Assembly (NCBI RefSeq): GCF_965279675.1
Contig: NZ_CBDIIJ010000002.1
Location: forward strand, 1,116,001 to 1,180,000
From: Mucisphaera sp965279675
GTDB lineage: Bacteria > Planctomycetota > Phycisphaerae > Phycisphaerales > Phycisphaeraceae
DNA length: 64,000 bases
Direction of reading: 5' to 3'
The notes below the pieces were generated by a model, which saw only the letters and a list, made by a program, of their open reading frames with translations, was not told the DNA's origin and did no database searches. The position numbers were made by a program, and so were the translations under genes. Shown here one piece after another: positions 37,686-45,741 of the stretch. Every line of letters starts with the position of its first letter. The stretch's first letter is position 1.

Positions 37686-39230
37686 GTGAATCAGCCGAAC
37701 CAAACATCCCGAACGCTCCTAGCCACCGCGATGGCCATCTTCGCTGCCGGCTCGTCCGCCCACGCAAACCTCACCTTCCAACCCGGCCACGACCCCAAAC
37801 TCGGCTTCAACGCCGTCTCCTGGTGGAACTTCGGCAACGGCTCAGAACTCTGGGAAACCGAGATCCAGCAGATGTTCGACCACGGCTTCCGCGAGGTCTC
37901 CATCAGCCCCGTCCGCTACGTGACACCAGGCGTCGGGGTCATCCCGCAGTCCTCTCAGCGAGGCCCCGAACTCAGCCACATCGCCGCGGGCATCACCCGT
38001 GCCAAATCACTCGGCATGACCGTCACCGTCAACCCCTTTGTCGAAGTCGAAAACTTCCAGTACTGGCGGGGCTTCTACGACCCAGCACCGGGCTCCAACG
38101 AAGCACAGACCTTCTGGTCCGACTACACCAACTACGTCATCGACGTCGCGACGCTCTCCGAGTCCCTCGGCGTCGAAGCCCTCACCATCGGCACCGAACT
38201 CAAAACACTCTCCCGAAACACCGGACACAACCCCAACTGGACCGCACTCATCGACGCCGTCGACACCGTCTTCACAGGCGATATCGGCTACGCCGCCAAC
38301 TGGGACAACTACGACCACCCCAATGTCGCAGCAACCATCTGGGACCACCCGGCCATCGACTTCATCGGCGTCGACGCCTACTTCCGCATCGTCTCACCAC
38401 AGGAAGCCGACAATTCAAGCTCCGCGGGCTTCGAAGACCTCGTTGAGAATCGCTGGAACAGCCTCATCGACAACGCCATCCTGCCCTTCGCCAACGCACG
38501 TCAGGCCGGCACCGGACTCCCCGTCAAATTCACCGAGTACGGAGCCACACCCCTCAATCGTGGCATCGCCATCGCCTCCAACGGCACCAACCCGGACGTC
38601 GACGAACAACTCAAAGGCTTCCGCGGGCTGCTCAAGGCACTTGACGGACGAGCCGACGACATCAACGCCGTGCACGTCTGGCAGTGGGGCATGCCCGGAA
38701 CCACCGGCAGCGAATTCCACATCGACCCAACACTGCAGACAAACCTCTCAGGGGGATTCGACGAAAGCCTGAACACCGCACTCGGACAGATGCTCTCCGA
38801 TTTCGTCAGCTCACCAGCAATCCCAGGCGACTTCAACACAGATGGCCTGCTCACAGCCGCCGATATCGACCTGCTCACCAACAGCACCACCGACCCGGCC
38901 TTCGACCTCACCGGCGACGGCATCGTCGACGCCACCGACCTCACGACGCTCGTTGAAGAACTCATCGGCACGGCCTTCGGGGACGCCAACCTCGACGGCA
39001 ACGTCGATCTGATAGACCTCTCTACGCTCGCAGTACATTTCGGCGGGCCAGGCGGATGGGCCGATGGCGACTTCTCTGGGAACGGAGCCATCGAGCTATC
39101 CGACCTGAGCCGACTCGCAACGTCATTCGGATTCTCAGCCACATCCGTGCCCGAACCAACAGTCGGACTCCTGATCCTGACCGCACTGATCAAACCCTCA
39201 AGAAACAGAGAACAAAGAACCACAACCTGA
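37686..39230 (+). CDS. GH113-like beta-mannanase with dockerin-like module and PEP-CTERM signal
   Basis: The gene starts with GTG 37686. A signal peptide (~1-28, ending AHA-N) leads into a TIM barrel of ~330 residues. Two glutamates fit clan GH-A catalysis: Glu171 in TIGTELKTLS (acid/base) and Glu284 in VKFTEYGAT (nucleophile). These segments and the overall length resemble GH113 beta-mannanases. A four-loop dockerin-like module (GDFNTDG, LTGDGIVD, GDANLDG, GDFSGNG) and a PEP-CTERM end (VPEPTVGLL, hydrophobic, short basic) follow. It would cleave mannan at the cell surface and feed the GH130 phosphorylase. Family assignment is by motif and context; another GH-A family remains possible. Confidence 0.75.
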   Translation: MNQPNQTSRTLLATAMAIFAAGSSAHANLTFQPGHDPKLGFNAVSWWNFGNGSELWETEIQQMFDHGFREVSISPVRYVTPGVGVIPQSSQRGPELSHIAAGITRAKSLGMTVTVNPFVEVENFQYWRGFYDPAPGSNEAQTFWSDYTNYVIDVATLSESLGVEALTIGTELKTLSRNTGHNPNWTALIDAVDTVFTGDIGYAANWDNYDHPNVAATIWDHPAIDFIGVDAYFRIVSPQEADNSSSAGFEDLVENRWNSLIDNAILPFANARQAGTGLPVKFTEYGATPLNRGIAIASNGTNPDVDEQLKGFRGLLKALDGRADDINAVHVWQWGMPGTTGSEFHIDPTLQTNLSGGFDESLNTALGQMLSDFVSSPAIPGDFNTDGLLTAADIDLLTNSTTDPAFDLTGDGIVDATDLTTLVEELIGTAFGDANLDGNVDLIDLSTLAVHFGGPGGWADGDFSGNGAIELSDLSRLATSFGFSATSVPEPTVGLLILTALIKPSRNREQRTTT

Positions 39231-39246
39231 CCTGGAGGATGAATAG

Positions 39247-40755
39247 ATGCCTGCGACACGCTACCTGATCGCCGCTTCAGCACTGACCCTTGCTTCCGCA
39301 CTGCCCGCGGATGCTTCCATCTTCTCGCCCAGCCAGAGCGAACTACTCGACATCATCGATGTCACCGCCAGCTTCGATGGCGGGGGCTCTCTCTTCGCGG
39401 CCTCACTCGATGGCGATGGCGTGCTCTACGACATGGACTTCGCTCAGGGCACCGACGGTATCTCACGCGTTGTTCTCGAAAACAGCGCCTTCGCCGCAGA
39501 CCTCACAGGACTCGATTCCTTCGACATCCTCTTTAACCCCCAAACCTTCGCCATGGGAGTTAAAACCTACATCGAAACCGGGGCGGGAGACTTCTTCGAA
39601 TCACCCCTCCAGCAGGTCGGAGTCAACACCACTCAACGCATCTCACTGCCACTCACAGGACTCTCAGGCCTCGAAGATGTCAACGCCTTCGGGGTCCAGA
39701 TCTTCGACCCCGATAATGGAACATCCTTCGCAACACTCGCCAAAGTCCAGACCGCAGAACCACCCAAACCCACCATCACCAACACCCTCTTCTCATGGGA
39801 GAACGGCCTCGAAGGCTGGACCGACCCCGCACCAGAGTTCTTCCCCAACACCGACACAACCCGCCAGGTTGTTTCCGCCAACGCAACCGACGGTGTAAGC
39901 GCCCTGGCCATCACCCGCACCACCGGATCCCCCAACTTCCGCTGGGGTAGCGAAGTCCGCTTCGATATCGAAGCCGGCAACACCCAGGAAGAAGTCGATG
40001 AGGTCGCCAACCTCCTCAACAACGCCACCTTCCTCGCCTTCGATATCACCATCGATCCTAACGACATCGACCCACCCACCGACTTCCTCGGCTTCAACGT
40101 CTCCATCAACGACGATTCGGGCGCTTTCTACCAGTCCTCGCAGCAGTTCTTTAACGAGACAGAGGCTGGCACCTATACCTACCAGACACCGCTTACCGAC
40201 TTCGAGGGCTTCAACAACGGGTTGACACTCGCTGAAGCCGGCATCGTCGAGAACACCGCCGCCATCATCTTCCTCCTCTCCACTAACACCAACGGGCCCG
40301 GCACCTACTACATCGATAACTTCCGGCTCATCACCGAACTCGACGGACTCCCTGGCGACGTCAACAACGACGGCACCATCGACATCGCCGATATCAACGC
40401 CTTCTACGCCGAATTTGGCGGGACCAATACCGCGTTCGACCTCGACGGCGATAGCGATGTCGACACCGACGACGCCATCTACCTGATCACGCAGATCATC
40501 GGATCAGCCCAGGGAGACGCCAACCTCGATCTCGCCGTAGACCTCATCGACCTCTCGGCACTCGCCAGCAACTTCGGATCCACGCTCATCACCGACTACG
40601 CACTCGGCGATTTCAACCTCGATGGTGAAGTCAACCTCATCGACCTGTCCAACCTCGCCACCAACTTCGGCTTCACCGCGGCCGCCCCGGAACCAGCAGG
40701 CGCAGCAACCCTTCTCCTGCTTGCCAGCCTGCTCGGCACAAGAAAAACAGCCTGA
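39247..40755 (+). CDS. PEP-CTERM protein with two CBM-like domains and dockerin-like module
   Basis: CTGGAGG lies upstream of ATG 39247, and a signal peptide covers ~1-24. Residues ~25-170 and ~180-365 look like two beta-sandwich domains; the second opens with LFSWENGLEGW and ends with YYIDNFRL, as in carbohydrate-binding modules. A four-loop dockerin-like module (GDVNNDG, LDGDSDVD, GDANLDL, GDFNLDG) and a weak PEP-CTERM tail (APEPAGAATLLLL, ending RKTA) follow. The gene is 16 bp after the mannanase gene and very probably co-transcribed with it. No catalytic residues are seen, so glycan binding is the likely role. Confidence 0.8.
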   Translation: MPATRYLIAASALTLASALPADASIFSPSQSELLDIIDVTASFDGGGSLFAASLDGDGVLYDMDFAQGTDGISRVVLENSAFAADLTGLDSFDILFNPQTFAMGVKTYIETGAGDFFESPLQQVGVNTTQRISLPLTGLSGLEDVNAFGVQIFDPDNGTSFATLAKVQTAEPPKPTITNTLFSWENGLEGWTDPAPEFFPNTDTTRQVVSANATDGVSALAITRTTGSPNFRWGSEVRFDIEAGNTQEEVDEVANLLNNATFLAFDITIDPNDIDPPTDFLGFNVSINDDSGAFYQSSQQFFNETEAGTYTYQTPLTDFEGFNNGLTLAEAGIVENTAAIIFLLSTNTNGPGTYYIDNFRLITELDGLPGDVNNDGTIDIADINAFYAEFGGTNTAFDLDGDSDVDTDDAIYLITQIIGSAQGDANLDLAVDLIDLSALASNFGSTLITDYALGDFNLDGEVNLIDLSNLATNFGFTAAAPEPAGAATLLLLASLLGTRKTA

Positions 40756-40814
40756 CCGATACAACAAAACAAGCAACAATACACCCATACACATCCCCCG
40801 CCCCGGCTGCTCCG

Positions 40815-43800
40815 ATGGAAGGGTCTATGCCACACGCGCGAAAGCAAGAGTTACTGCTGCTGACGATCATCTCGCTCGTCGGGGTACTGACGACAACACC
40901 CGTCCAGACACTCGCAAATCAAAGCGAGACGACCACCATGCAGATGAACGCAGAACCCCTGCCGGCCATCATCGCGCTGCGCAGTCCCGGCTCCAACGCA
41001 AGCTCATCCATCGCCGTACTTGACCTCGCCACAAACCCGGAGCACGCAACATGGTTCTCCGCAACGTCCTCAGGCATGCTCGGCCCCGCTGACCCGCATC
41101 CACTCACCTGGCTCTACCACCAGAACGCCGACAACCAGGCTCTCAATATCACCATCCAGCTCGATCCCGTCGGCCAAACCGTCCCCGACCAGCTCATCCT
41201 CGAAATCATCGTCCCCGAACTACCAGGCGTCTTACACGACTGGCTGGCCTTCCACGAGCAATCAGTAACCACAGGCATTTTCACCGAGCAACAAGACCAG
41301 CCCGAAGGCCGTGACGACACCACAACGGACCACAGCCTGCCCATCGACAAGGTCGCACTACGCACCAACACCGACGGCTATCTCGTCCTCGATCAGATGG
41401 AAGGCATCGAATCGGCGCTCCAGTTCGAAGACGACCGAAGCCACCGGCCGGCCTTCACCGCACGACTCCTGATCCAAACCGATAACCAGTCAACAAAACT
41501 CAGCTTCAGGCTCAGACAGCTGCCCTTCCTCGACGTCATGCGCTCGAAAGACCGCGCCCTCGCCATCATGCACCCGACGAGAGCAAGTTTCGCCAGTCAG
41601 GGCCCGCCCGCTATCGACCAGGTCGCACTGTCGAATCAAGGACTCAACGCCTACGACCCCCTCACCATCACCGCAGATATCCGAGGCCAGTGGATCAATC
41701 CCTTCGATCCCGACGACGTCACCCTCGACGCCCTCATCACCAGACCCGACGGCAGCCGCGTCAGCATTCCAGGCTTCCTGAACCAGCCACACCGCACCGA
41801 GATGGTCAATGGCGAGCAGTTCATCCGTCCAACAGGCCAACCCGAATGGCAGGTCCGCTACACCCCAAGCCGACCAGGCCGACACACCGTCGTGCTCCAC
41901 CTTCACGATGGAACAGAACCCATCACCTCAGAACCGCTGTCATTTGATGTCGAAAAGGCCAACCGACGTGGCTTCATCCGAATCGCCCAGGCAAACCCCT
42001 ACTACTTCGAATTCGAAGACGGCTCCCTCTACTTCCCCATCGGCATGAACGTCGGTTGGTCCGGTCAGGCCGGCACCGAAGACTACAACATGTACTTCAG
42101 CCAGCTCGCCCGGCACGAGGCTAACTTCGCGCGCATCTGGCTCGGACCCACCTTCAATCGCATGGGACTCGAACGGGCCGCCGACCCCGAACAACCCGGT
42201 GCAAACGGGCTCGGCTGGATCGACCTGCAAGCCGCTTGGAAAATCGACGAAGTCTTTAACATCGCCCAACAAAATGACATCCGGCTGATGGTCGCGATCG
42301 AATCATTCAGCGCCATGCGCGATTCCGCCGAACCACGACACTGGCACGAGTCTCCCTACAACGTCGCGCTTGGCGGGCCCCTCCGACGAACCGGCGAAAT
42401 GCTCTCCGATCCAACCGCACGAAAACTCTTCAAACACCGACTGCGATATATCGTCGCCAGATACGGCCACCATACGTCGCTGCTGAATTGGGAACTCTGG
42501 AACGAGGTCAATGGCATCGACGGCTACAACTCGGCAGACGCAGCCACCTGGCACGCCGAAATGGCCGATCAGATCAAATCGCTCGATGTCTACGAGCACC
42601 CCGTCGCAACCAGCTTCTGGATCAACCACGGCGACGAGGCCGTGGACCAGCTGCCGCAACTCGACTTCACTCAAACACACATCTACGGCGCCTCGGACAT
42701 CCCCCGCTACTTCATCCCGATCGCAAGACGAAAGCTCGACAAGTACCAAAAACCCCATCTCTTCGGCGAATACGGCGTCAACGTCTCCGCAGAAGGCTCA
42801 ACCGGCGTCGACCTCGACGGGATACACCTGCATAACGGCCATTGGGCAGCCCTGCTCTCAGGGTCAGCAGGCGGACCCATGGTCTGGTGGTGGGATAACT
42901 ACGTCCACCCCAACAACCTCTACAACCGATTCACACCCCTGGCACGCTTCGTTCAGGACATGCCACTGAACAAGATCGCACTCGAACCCGTGCACGAACT
43001 CATCATCAGCCACGCACAGACAAACACAGAAACATCACCCCGACGACCGCTCGTCATCCGACCAGAAGCCCGAAGCTGGAACGCCTGCGACGCAAATCGC
43101 CCACGCGACTTCAAAATCTACCCCGATGGCTACGTGTCCGACTTCGACGTCCTGCCCGCAGCACTCCACAGCGACCAGGGCGGAAACGCACACCTCCATA
43201 ACCCACCAACCTTCAAATTCACACTCCCAGAACCCGCCACTTTCACCGTCCACGTCGAAGGCATCTCTGGCTGGTCCGACTCACGCCTCCAAATCACCGT
43301 CAACGAAGAACGCCGCATCGATCAACACTTCCCCGACAACAACGGCCGCGACCAACAGATGATCCATACCTACGACGGCCCCTACACCGTCGAACTGCCC
43401 GCCGGCAACCACGTCGTCACCGTCGCCAACAAAGGCCGCGACTGGATGAACGTCAGCTATGAAATCAGCAACTACCTCCGCGCTGACCAGCCGCAAATCG
43501 ACGTCTGGGCCGCCCGCTTCACCGACACCACACCACAAGGGCTCATCGGACTCGTCTGGCTCCGAGACCAGGCCTTCACCTGGAAAAAACAACAGGACAA
43601 CCCCGAACCACGCCCCTCCTTCCAAAACCTCAGACTCACCATCCCCGGACTCGATACCGGCGAATACACCGTCGAATGGTGGAACACCTTCACAGGCGAA
43701 ATCATCAAGCACAGCCGCGCCACCGCTTCTAAACAAGCCCTCACCCTCGACATCCCCCCGCTCCACAAAAGCCTCGCCGGAAAACTCAGACGGGCCTCAC

Positions 43801-43835
43801 CAAGCAAACAATCCAACCCCCCGCAAACACCATAA
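40815..43835 (+). CDS. Large secreted GH5-like (clan GH-A) glycoside hydrolase with DUF5060-type domain
   Basis: The 1006-residue protein has an N-terminal signal (~1-35; ATG 40827 is an alternative start). Beta-sandwich regions follow to residue ~380, including a DUF5060-like domain (~265-380). From ~385 a TIM barrel begins (GFIRIAQANPYYFEF, YFPIGMNVGW). Predicted catalytic residues are Glu564 in NWELWNEVNG and Glu652 in LFGEYGVN. A jelly-roll-like C-terminal part (~790-910, VEGISGWSDSRLQITV) may bind glycans. Unlike its neighbours it has no dockerin or PEP-CTERM tail. Context suggests action on mannan or a related glycan, but substrate is not shown by the sequence. Confidence 0.82.
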   Translation: MEGSMPHARKQELLLLTIISLVGVLTTTPVQTLANQSETTTMQMNAEPLPAIIALRSPGSNASSSIAVLDLATNPEHATWFSATSSGMLGPADPHPLTWLYHQNADNQALNITIQLDPVGQTVPDQLILEIIVPELPGVLHDWLAFHEQSVTTGIFTEQQDQPEGRDDTTTDHSLPIDKVALRTNTDGYLVLDQMEGIESALQFEDDRSHRPAFTARLLIQTDNQSTKLSFRLRQLPFLDVMRSKDRALAIMHPTRASFASQGPPAIDQVALSNQGLNAYDPLTITADIRGQWINPFDPDDVTLDALITRPDGSRVSIPGFLNQPHRTEMVNGEQFIRPTGQPEWQVRYTPSRPGRHTVVLHLHDGTEPITSEPLSFDVEKANRRGFIRIAQANPYYFEFEDGSLYFPIGMNVGWSGQAGTEDYNMYFSQLARHEANFARIWLGPTFNRMGLERAADPEQPGANGLGWIDLQAAWKIDEVFNIAQQNDIRLMVAIESFSAMRDSAEPRHWHESPYNVALGGPLRRTGEMLSDPTARKLFKHRLRYIVARYGHHTSLLNWELWNEVNGIDGYNSADAATWHAEMADQIKSLDVYEHPVATSFWINHGDEAVDQLPQLDFTQTHIYGASDIPRYFIPIARRKLDKYQKPHLFGEYGVNVSAEGSTGVDLDGIHLHNGHWAALLSGSAGGPMVWWWDNYVHPNNLYNRFTPLARFVQDMPLNKIALEPVHELIISHAQTNTETSPRRPLVIRPEARSWNACDANRPRDFKIYPDGYVSDFDVLPAALHSDQGGNAHLHNPPTFKFTLPEPATFTVHVEGISGWSDSRLQITVNEERRIDQHFPDNNGRDQQMIHTYDGPYTVELPAGNHVVTVANKGRDWMNVSYEISNYLRADQPQIDVWAARFTDTTPQGLIGLVWLRDQAFTWKKQQDNPEPRPSFQNLRLTIPGLDTGEYTVEWWNTFTGEIIKHSRATASKQALTLDIPPLHKSLAGKLRRASPSKQSNPPQTP

Positions 43836-44083
43836 AAGACCAACCCACCGCCCCAGCCAGGCGACCCGTCACAACAGGACGGCCTTCACCAACCTCACCC
43901 ACCCCGATCAACCCCAATCAGTGAATCCCTAAAAAAACCAGCGCCCAAAGCGGGGGTCGATCTCAGATATGTCGATGAGTCTCTGCGTCTCAGGGGACTG
44001 AGATCCGCATCTCCAACGTGCATCTATATGTAGGGTCAATCTAGGTCGAGTTCTCTCGAGATCCAGCTTGCTAGACCCCTACC
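43836..44083. other. Intergenic region left of the insertion sequence
   Basis: No convincing gene is present. The only structure seen is an 8-bp inverted repeat, GATCTCAG (43959-43966) and CTGAGATC (43998-44005), separated by 31 bases. C-richness of the plus strand fades within this stretch. Confidence 0.5.
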
Positions 44084-44107
44084 GCGGTGGTCCAGGAGAT
44101 TGTTGTG
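44084..44107 (+). repeat. Left terminal inverted repeat of the insertion sequence
   Basis: It begins GCGGTGGTCCAGGAG and ends TTGTTGTG. Its reverse complement matches 45493-45516 with two mismatches. Confidence 0.75.
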
Positions 44108-44235
44108 GGTCTCTGGTGCCCTAAGTGATGTCCGATGTGTCCGGGTTGAGGTAGTACAGTTATGAGCTAAGCGCTTCATATGACTTATCTTACCGATGTC
44201 CGCGGCTGCCGACCCGGACATTGGAGGAGAAGAGT

Positions 44236-45474
44236 ATGTCTCAGGCACATGAGCGATCCATCTGGATCCTGATTGATGCCATCTCGGTGTTGTTCGCACA
44301 GGCCTATATGGCATCGCGAGCCCGAGCGCTGGGTATACCCTCATCCATGTCCCGGGTTCAGGCGCAGCGCGATCACTCCTACTCCGATTCAGTCTTGCTT
44401 GAGCGCGAGTTGGCCATCTTCCGGGGGCACCGTCAGAACCGGCCAGCTAAGCAGCGACTTCACTACACCCCCAAAGAGCGTGCCGAGATCCTCCAGCTGA
44501 TGCGCCTGCGCGGCTGGTCTGCCAAGGAGACGGCCGCTAGATTCGTGGTATATCCGAACACGATCCGCAACTGGAAAAGGGCGGTCAGAGAGAAGCACAG
44601 GGCTGAGGATTATGTTGGCTCACCCCCTTGGAACAAGCTGCACGCCGGGGTGCGCTGGCTGGTCCACGAGATCCGACTCCTCTGTCCCGAACGCGAGTTC
44701 GGGACCCGAACGATTGCTCGGCACATCATGAGGGCCGGGGTCCAGATCAGTCGGTCCTCGGTTCTTCGGATACTCGAGGAAGAGCGAGGGCCTCGTCCAC
44801 CGGCTTGTTCGTCGTCAACTGGATCAGATCGAACTGCGCCCGAGCACTTCTTCCGGCCGCCCTGCCCGAATCATGTCTGGCACATGGATCTGACCATGCT
44901 CAAGGTGCTGTGGTTGCGCTTCGAGGTGGCAGCCATCATGGACGGTTTCAGCCGGAAGATGCTGGCCCTAAAAGTCTTCAGTTCAAGTCCAAACACGAAT
45001 CAGTTGGTGTCTCTGATCGACGAGGTATCGGGGCAAGCCGGCTTGCCCAGATACCTCGTGACTGATCGTGGAGGTCAGTTCCAGAAGCGGTTCAGGAATG
45101 AACTCAAGAACCGGGGCATTGAGCACGCCCGCGGCAGGGCTCGGACCTGGCAGTTCAATGCAAAGATCGAGAGGCTGTTCTGGAGCCTCAAGAGCTGGTG
45201 GCGGGTGTCCCTGATGGTGCCGAAGGTCGAGGCGATTCAGGAACGCCTGGACGCCTACACCACGTGGCACAATGTCTTCCGGCCGCACGCAGCGTTGGGT
45301 ACGTTGACGCCTGATGAAGCCTTCATGGGATCATCAACTGACGAACCGATGCAATACTCGGAAGGAGGTGAGTTCGAACCCCAGATCAGGGTCAGGCGAC
45401 AAAACGTCCGTGGGGACCCCAGACTGCTCTTCCCAGTCATCTTGGTGCGACCTAAAATCCGCTTTGCAGCCTGA
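44236..45474 (+). CDS. Transposase with integrase core (rve) domain
   Basis: The frame can start at TTG 44221, but ATG 44236 has GGAGGAG 6 bases upstream. The 412-residue product has an N-terminal helix-turn-helix region (~75-110, AEILQLMRLRGWSAKETAARF). The DDE core follows: Asp in HMDLT, Asp in VTDRGGQF, and Glu in FNAKIERLFWSLK. All three catalytic residues are present and the frame is intact, so it may be active. The C-terminus has HAALGTLTPDEAF, usual in IS3/IS481-like transposases. It is the only gene of the element. Confidence 0.88.
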   Translation: MSQAHERSIWILIDAISVLFAQAYMASRARALGIPSSMSRVQAQRDHSYSDSVLLERELAIFRGHRQNRPAKQRLHYTPKERAEILQLMRLRGWSAKETAARFVVYPNTIRNWKRAVREKHRAEDYVGSPPWNKLHAGVRWLVHEIRLLCPEREFGTRTIARHIMRAGVQISRSSVLRILEEERGPRPPACSSSTGSDRTAPEHFFRPPCPNHVWHMDLTMLKVLWLRFEVAAIMDGFSRKMLALKVFSSSPNTNQLVSLIDEVSGQAGLPRYLVTDRGGQFQKRFRNELKNRGIEHARGRARTWQFNAKIERLFWSLKSWWRVSLMVPKVEAIQERLDAYTTWHNVFRPHAALGTLTPDEAFMGSSTDEPMQYSEGGEFEPQIRVRRQNVRGDPRLLFPVILVRPKIRFAA

Positions 45475-45492
45475 AAATGGCCGCTGGCGGAG

Positions 45493-45544
45493 CACAACAA
45501 TCTGCTGGACCCCCGCTACACAACAATCTGCTAGTCCTCCGCTG
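45493..45544 (-). repeat. Tandem pair of right terminal inverted repeats
   Basis: Two 26-base units, 45493-45518 and 45519-45544, both start CACAACAATCTGCT. The inner one matches the left repeat better. The outer one touches a relic of an IS3 gene, so the outer copy may mark the true or an earlier insertion boundary. Confidence 0.75.
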
Positions 45545-45642
45545 CACACCCAGCTTCCGCAAACCTCCTTCTCCGGCGTACCTCCTTAAGCTTGGCGGAG
45601 TGCGAACGCGATCTGCTCCTCCGCAATTCTCTCCTTATTCAT
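45545..45642 (-). pseudogene. Relic of an IS3-family OrfA N-terminus
   Basis: Read from ATG 45642 on the minus strand the frame gives MNKERIAEEQIAFALRQA, a stop, then GGTPEKEVC. After a one-base shift it reads KLGV. This matches the usual start of IS3 OrfA helix-turn-helix proteins (xEEQIAFALRQAExGTPVxEVCRKxGVS). A stop and a frameshift disrupt it, and it ends at the outer repeat of the neighbouring insertion sequence. The rest of that IS3 element is not found nearby. Confidence 0.7.
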
Positions 45643-45741
45643 TAGAGTGGCCTGTTCCAAACAGAGGCTGAGTCATTGCTGAAAACGAGCACAAATCTGG
45701 GTCACGATCCAGGGAGAGCCGCACCTATGACGAATCTAATC

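Larger units (their letters stand above)
44084..45544 (+). mobile_element. Insertion sequence with DDE integrase-core transposase and duplicated right end
   Basis: The element is bounded by 24-bp terminal inverted repeats: left 44084-44107 and right 45493-45516 (22 of 24 bases match). A second, slightly diverged right-end copy follows at once (45519-45542; 20 of 24 match to the left end). One transposase gene fills nearly all the interior, with 128 bp between left repeat and gene and 18 bp between gene and right repeat. No target-site duplication is evident, so the exact outer edges are uncertain by a few bases. The family is not assigned. Confidence 0.75.

Noticed and set aside
45493..45544. 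Tandem 26-base repeat as a CRISPR array or minisatellite
   Set aside because: Only two units without spacers, and each matches the terminal inverted repeat of the adjacent insertion sequence.
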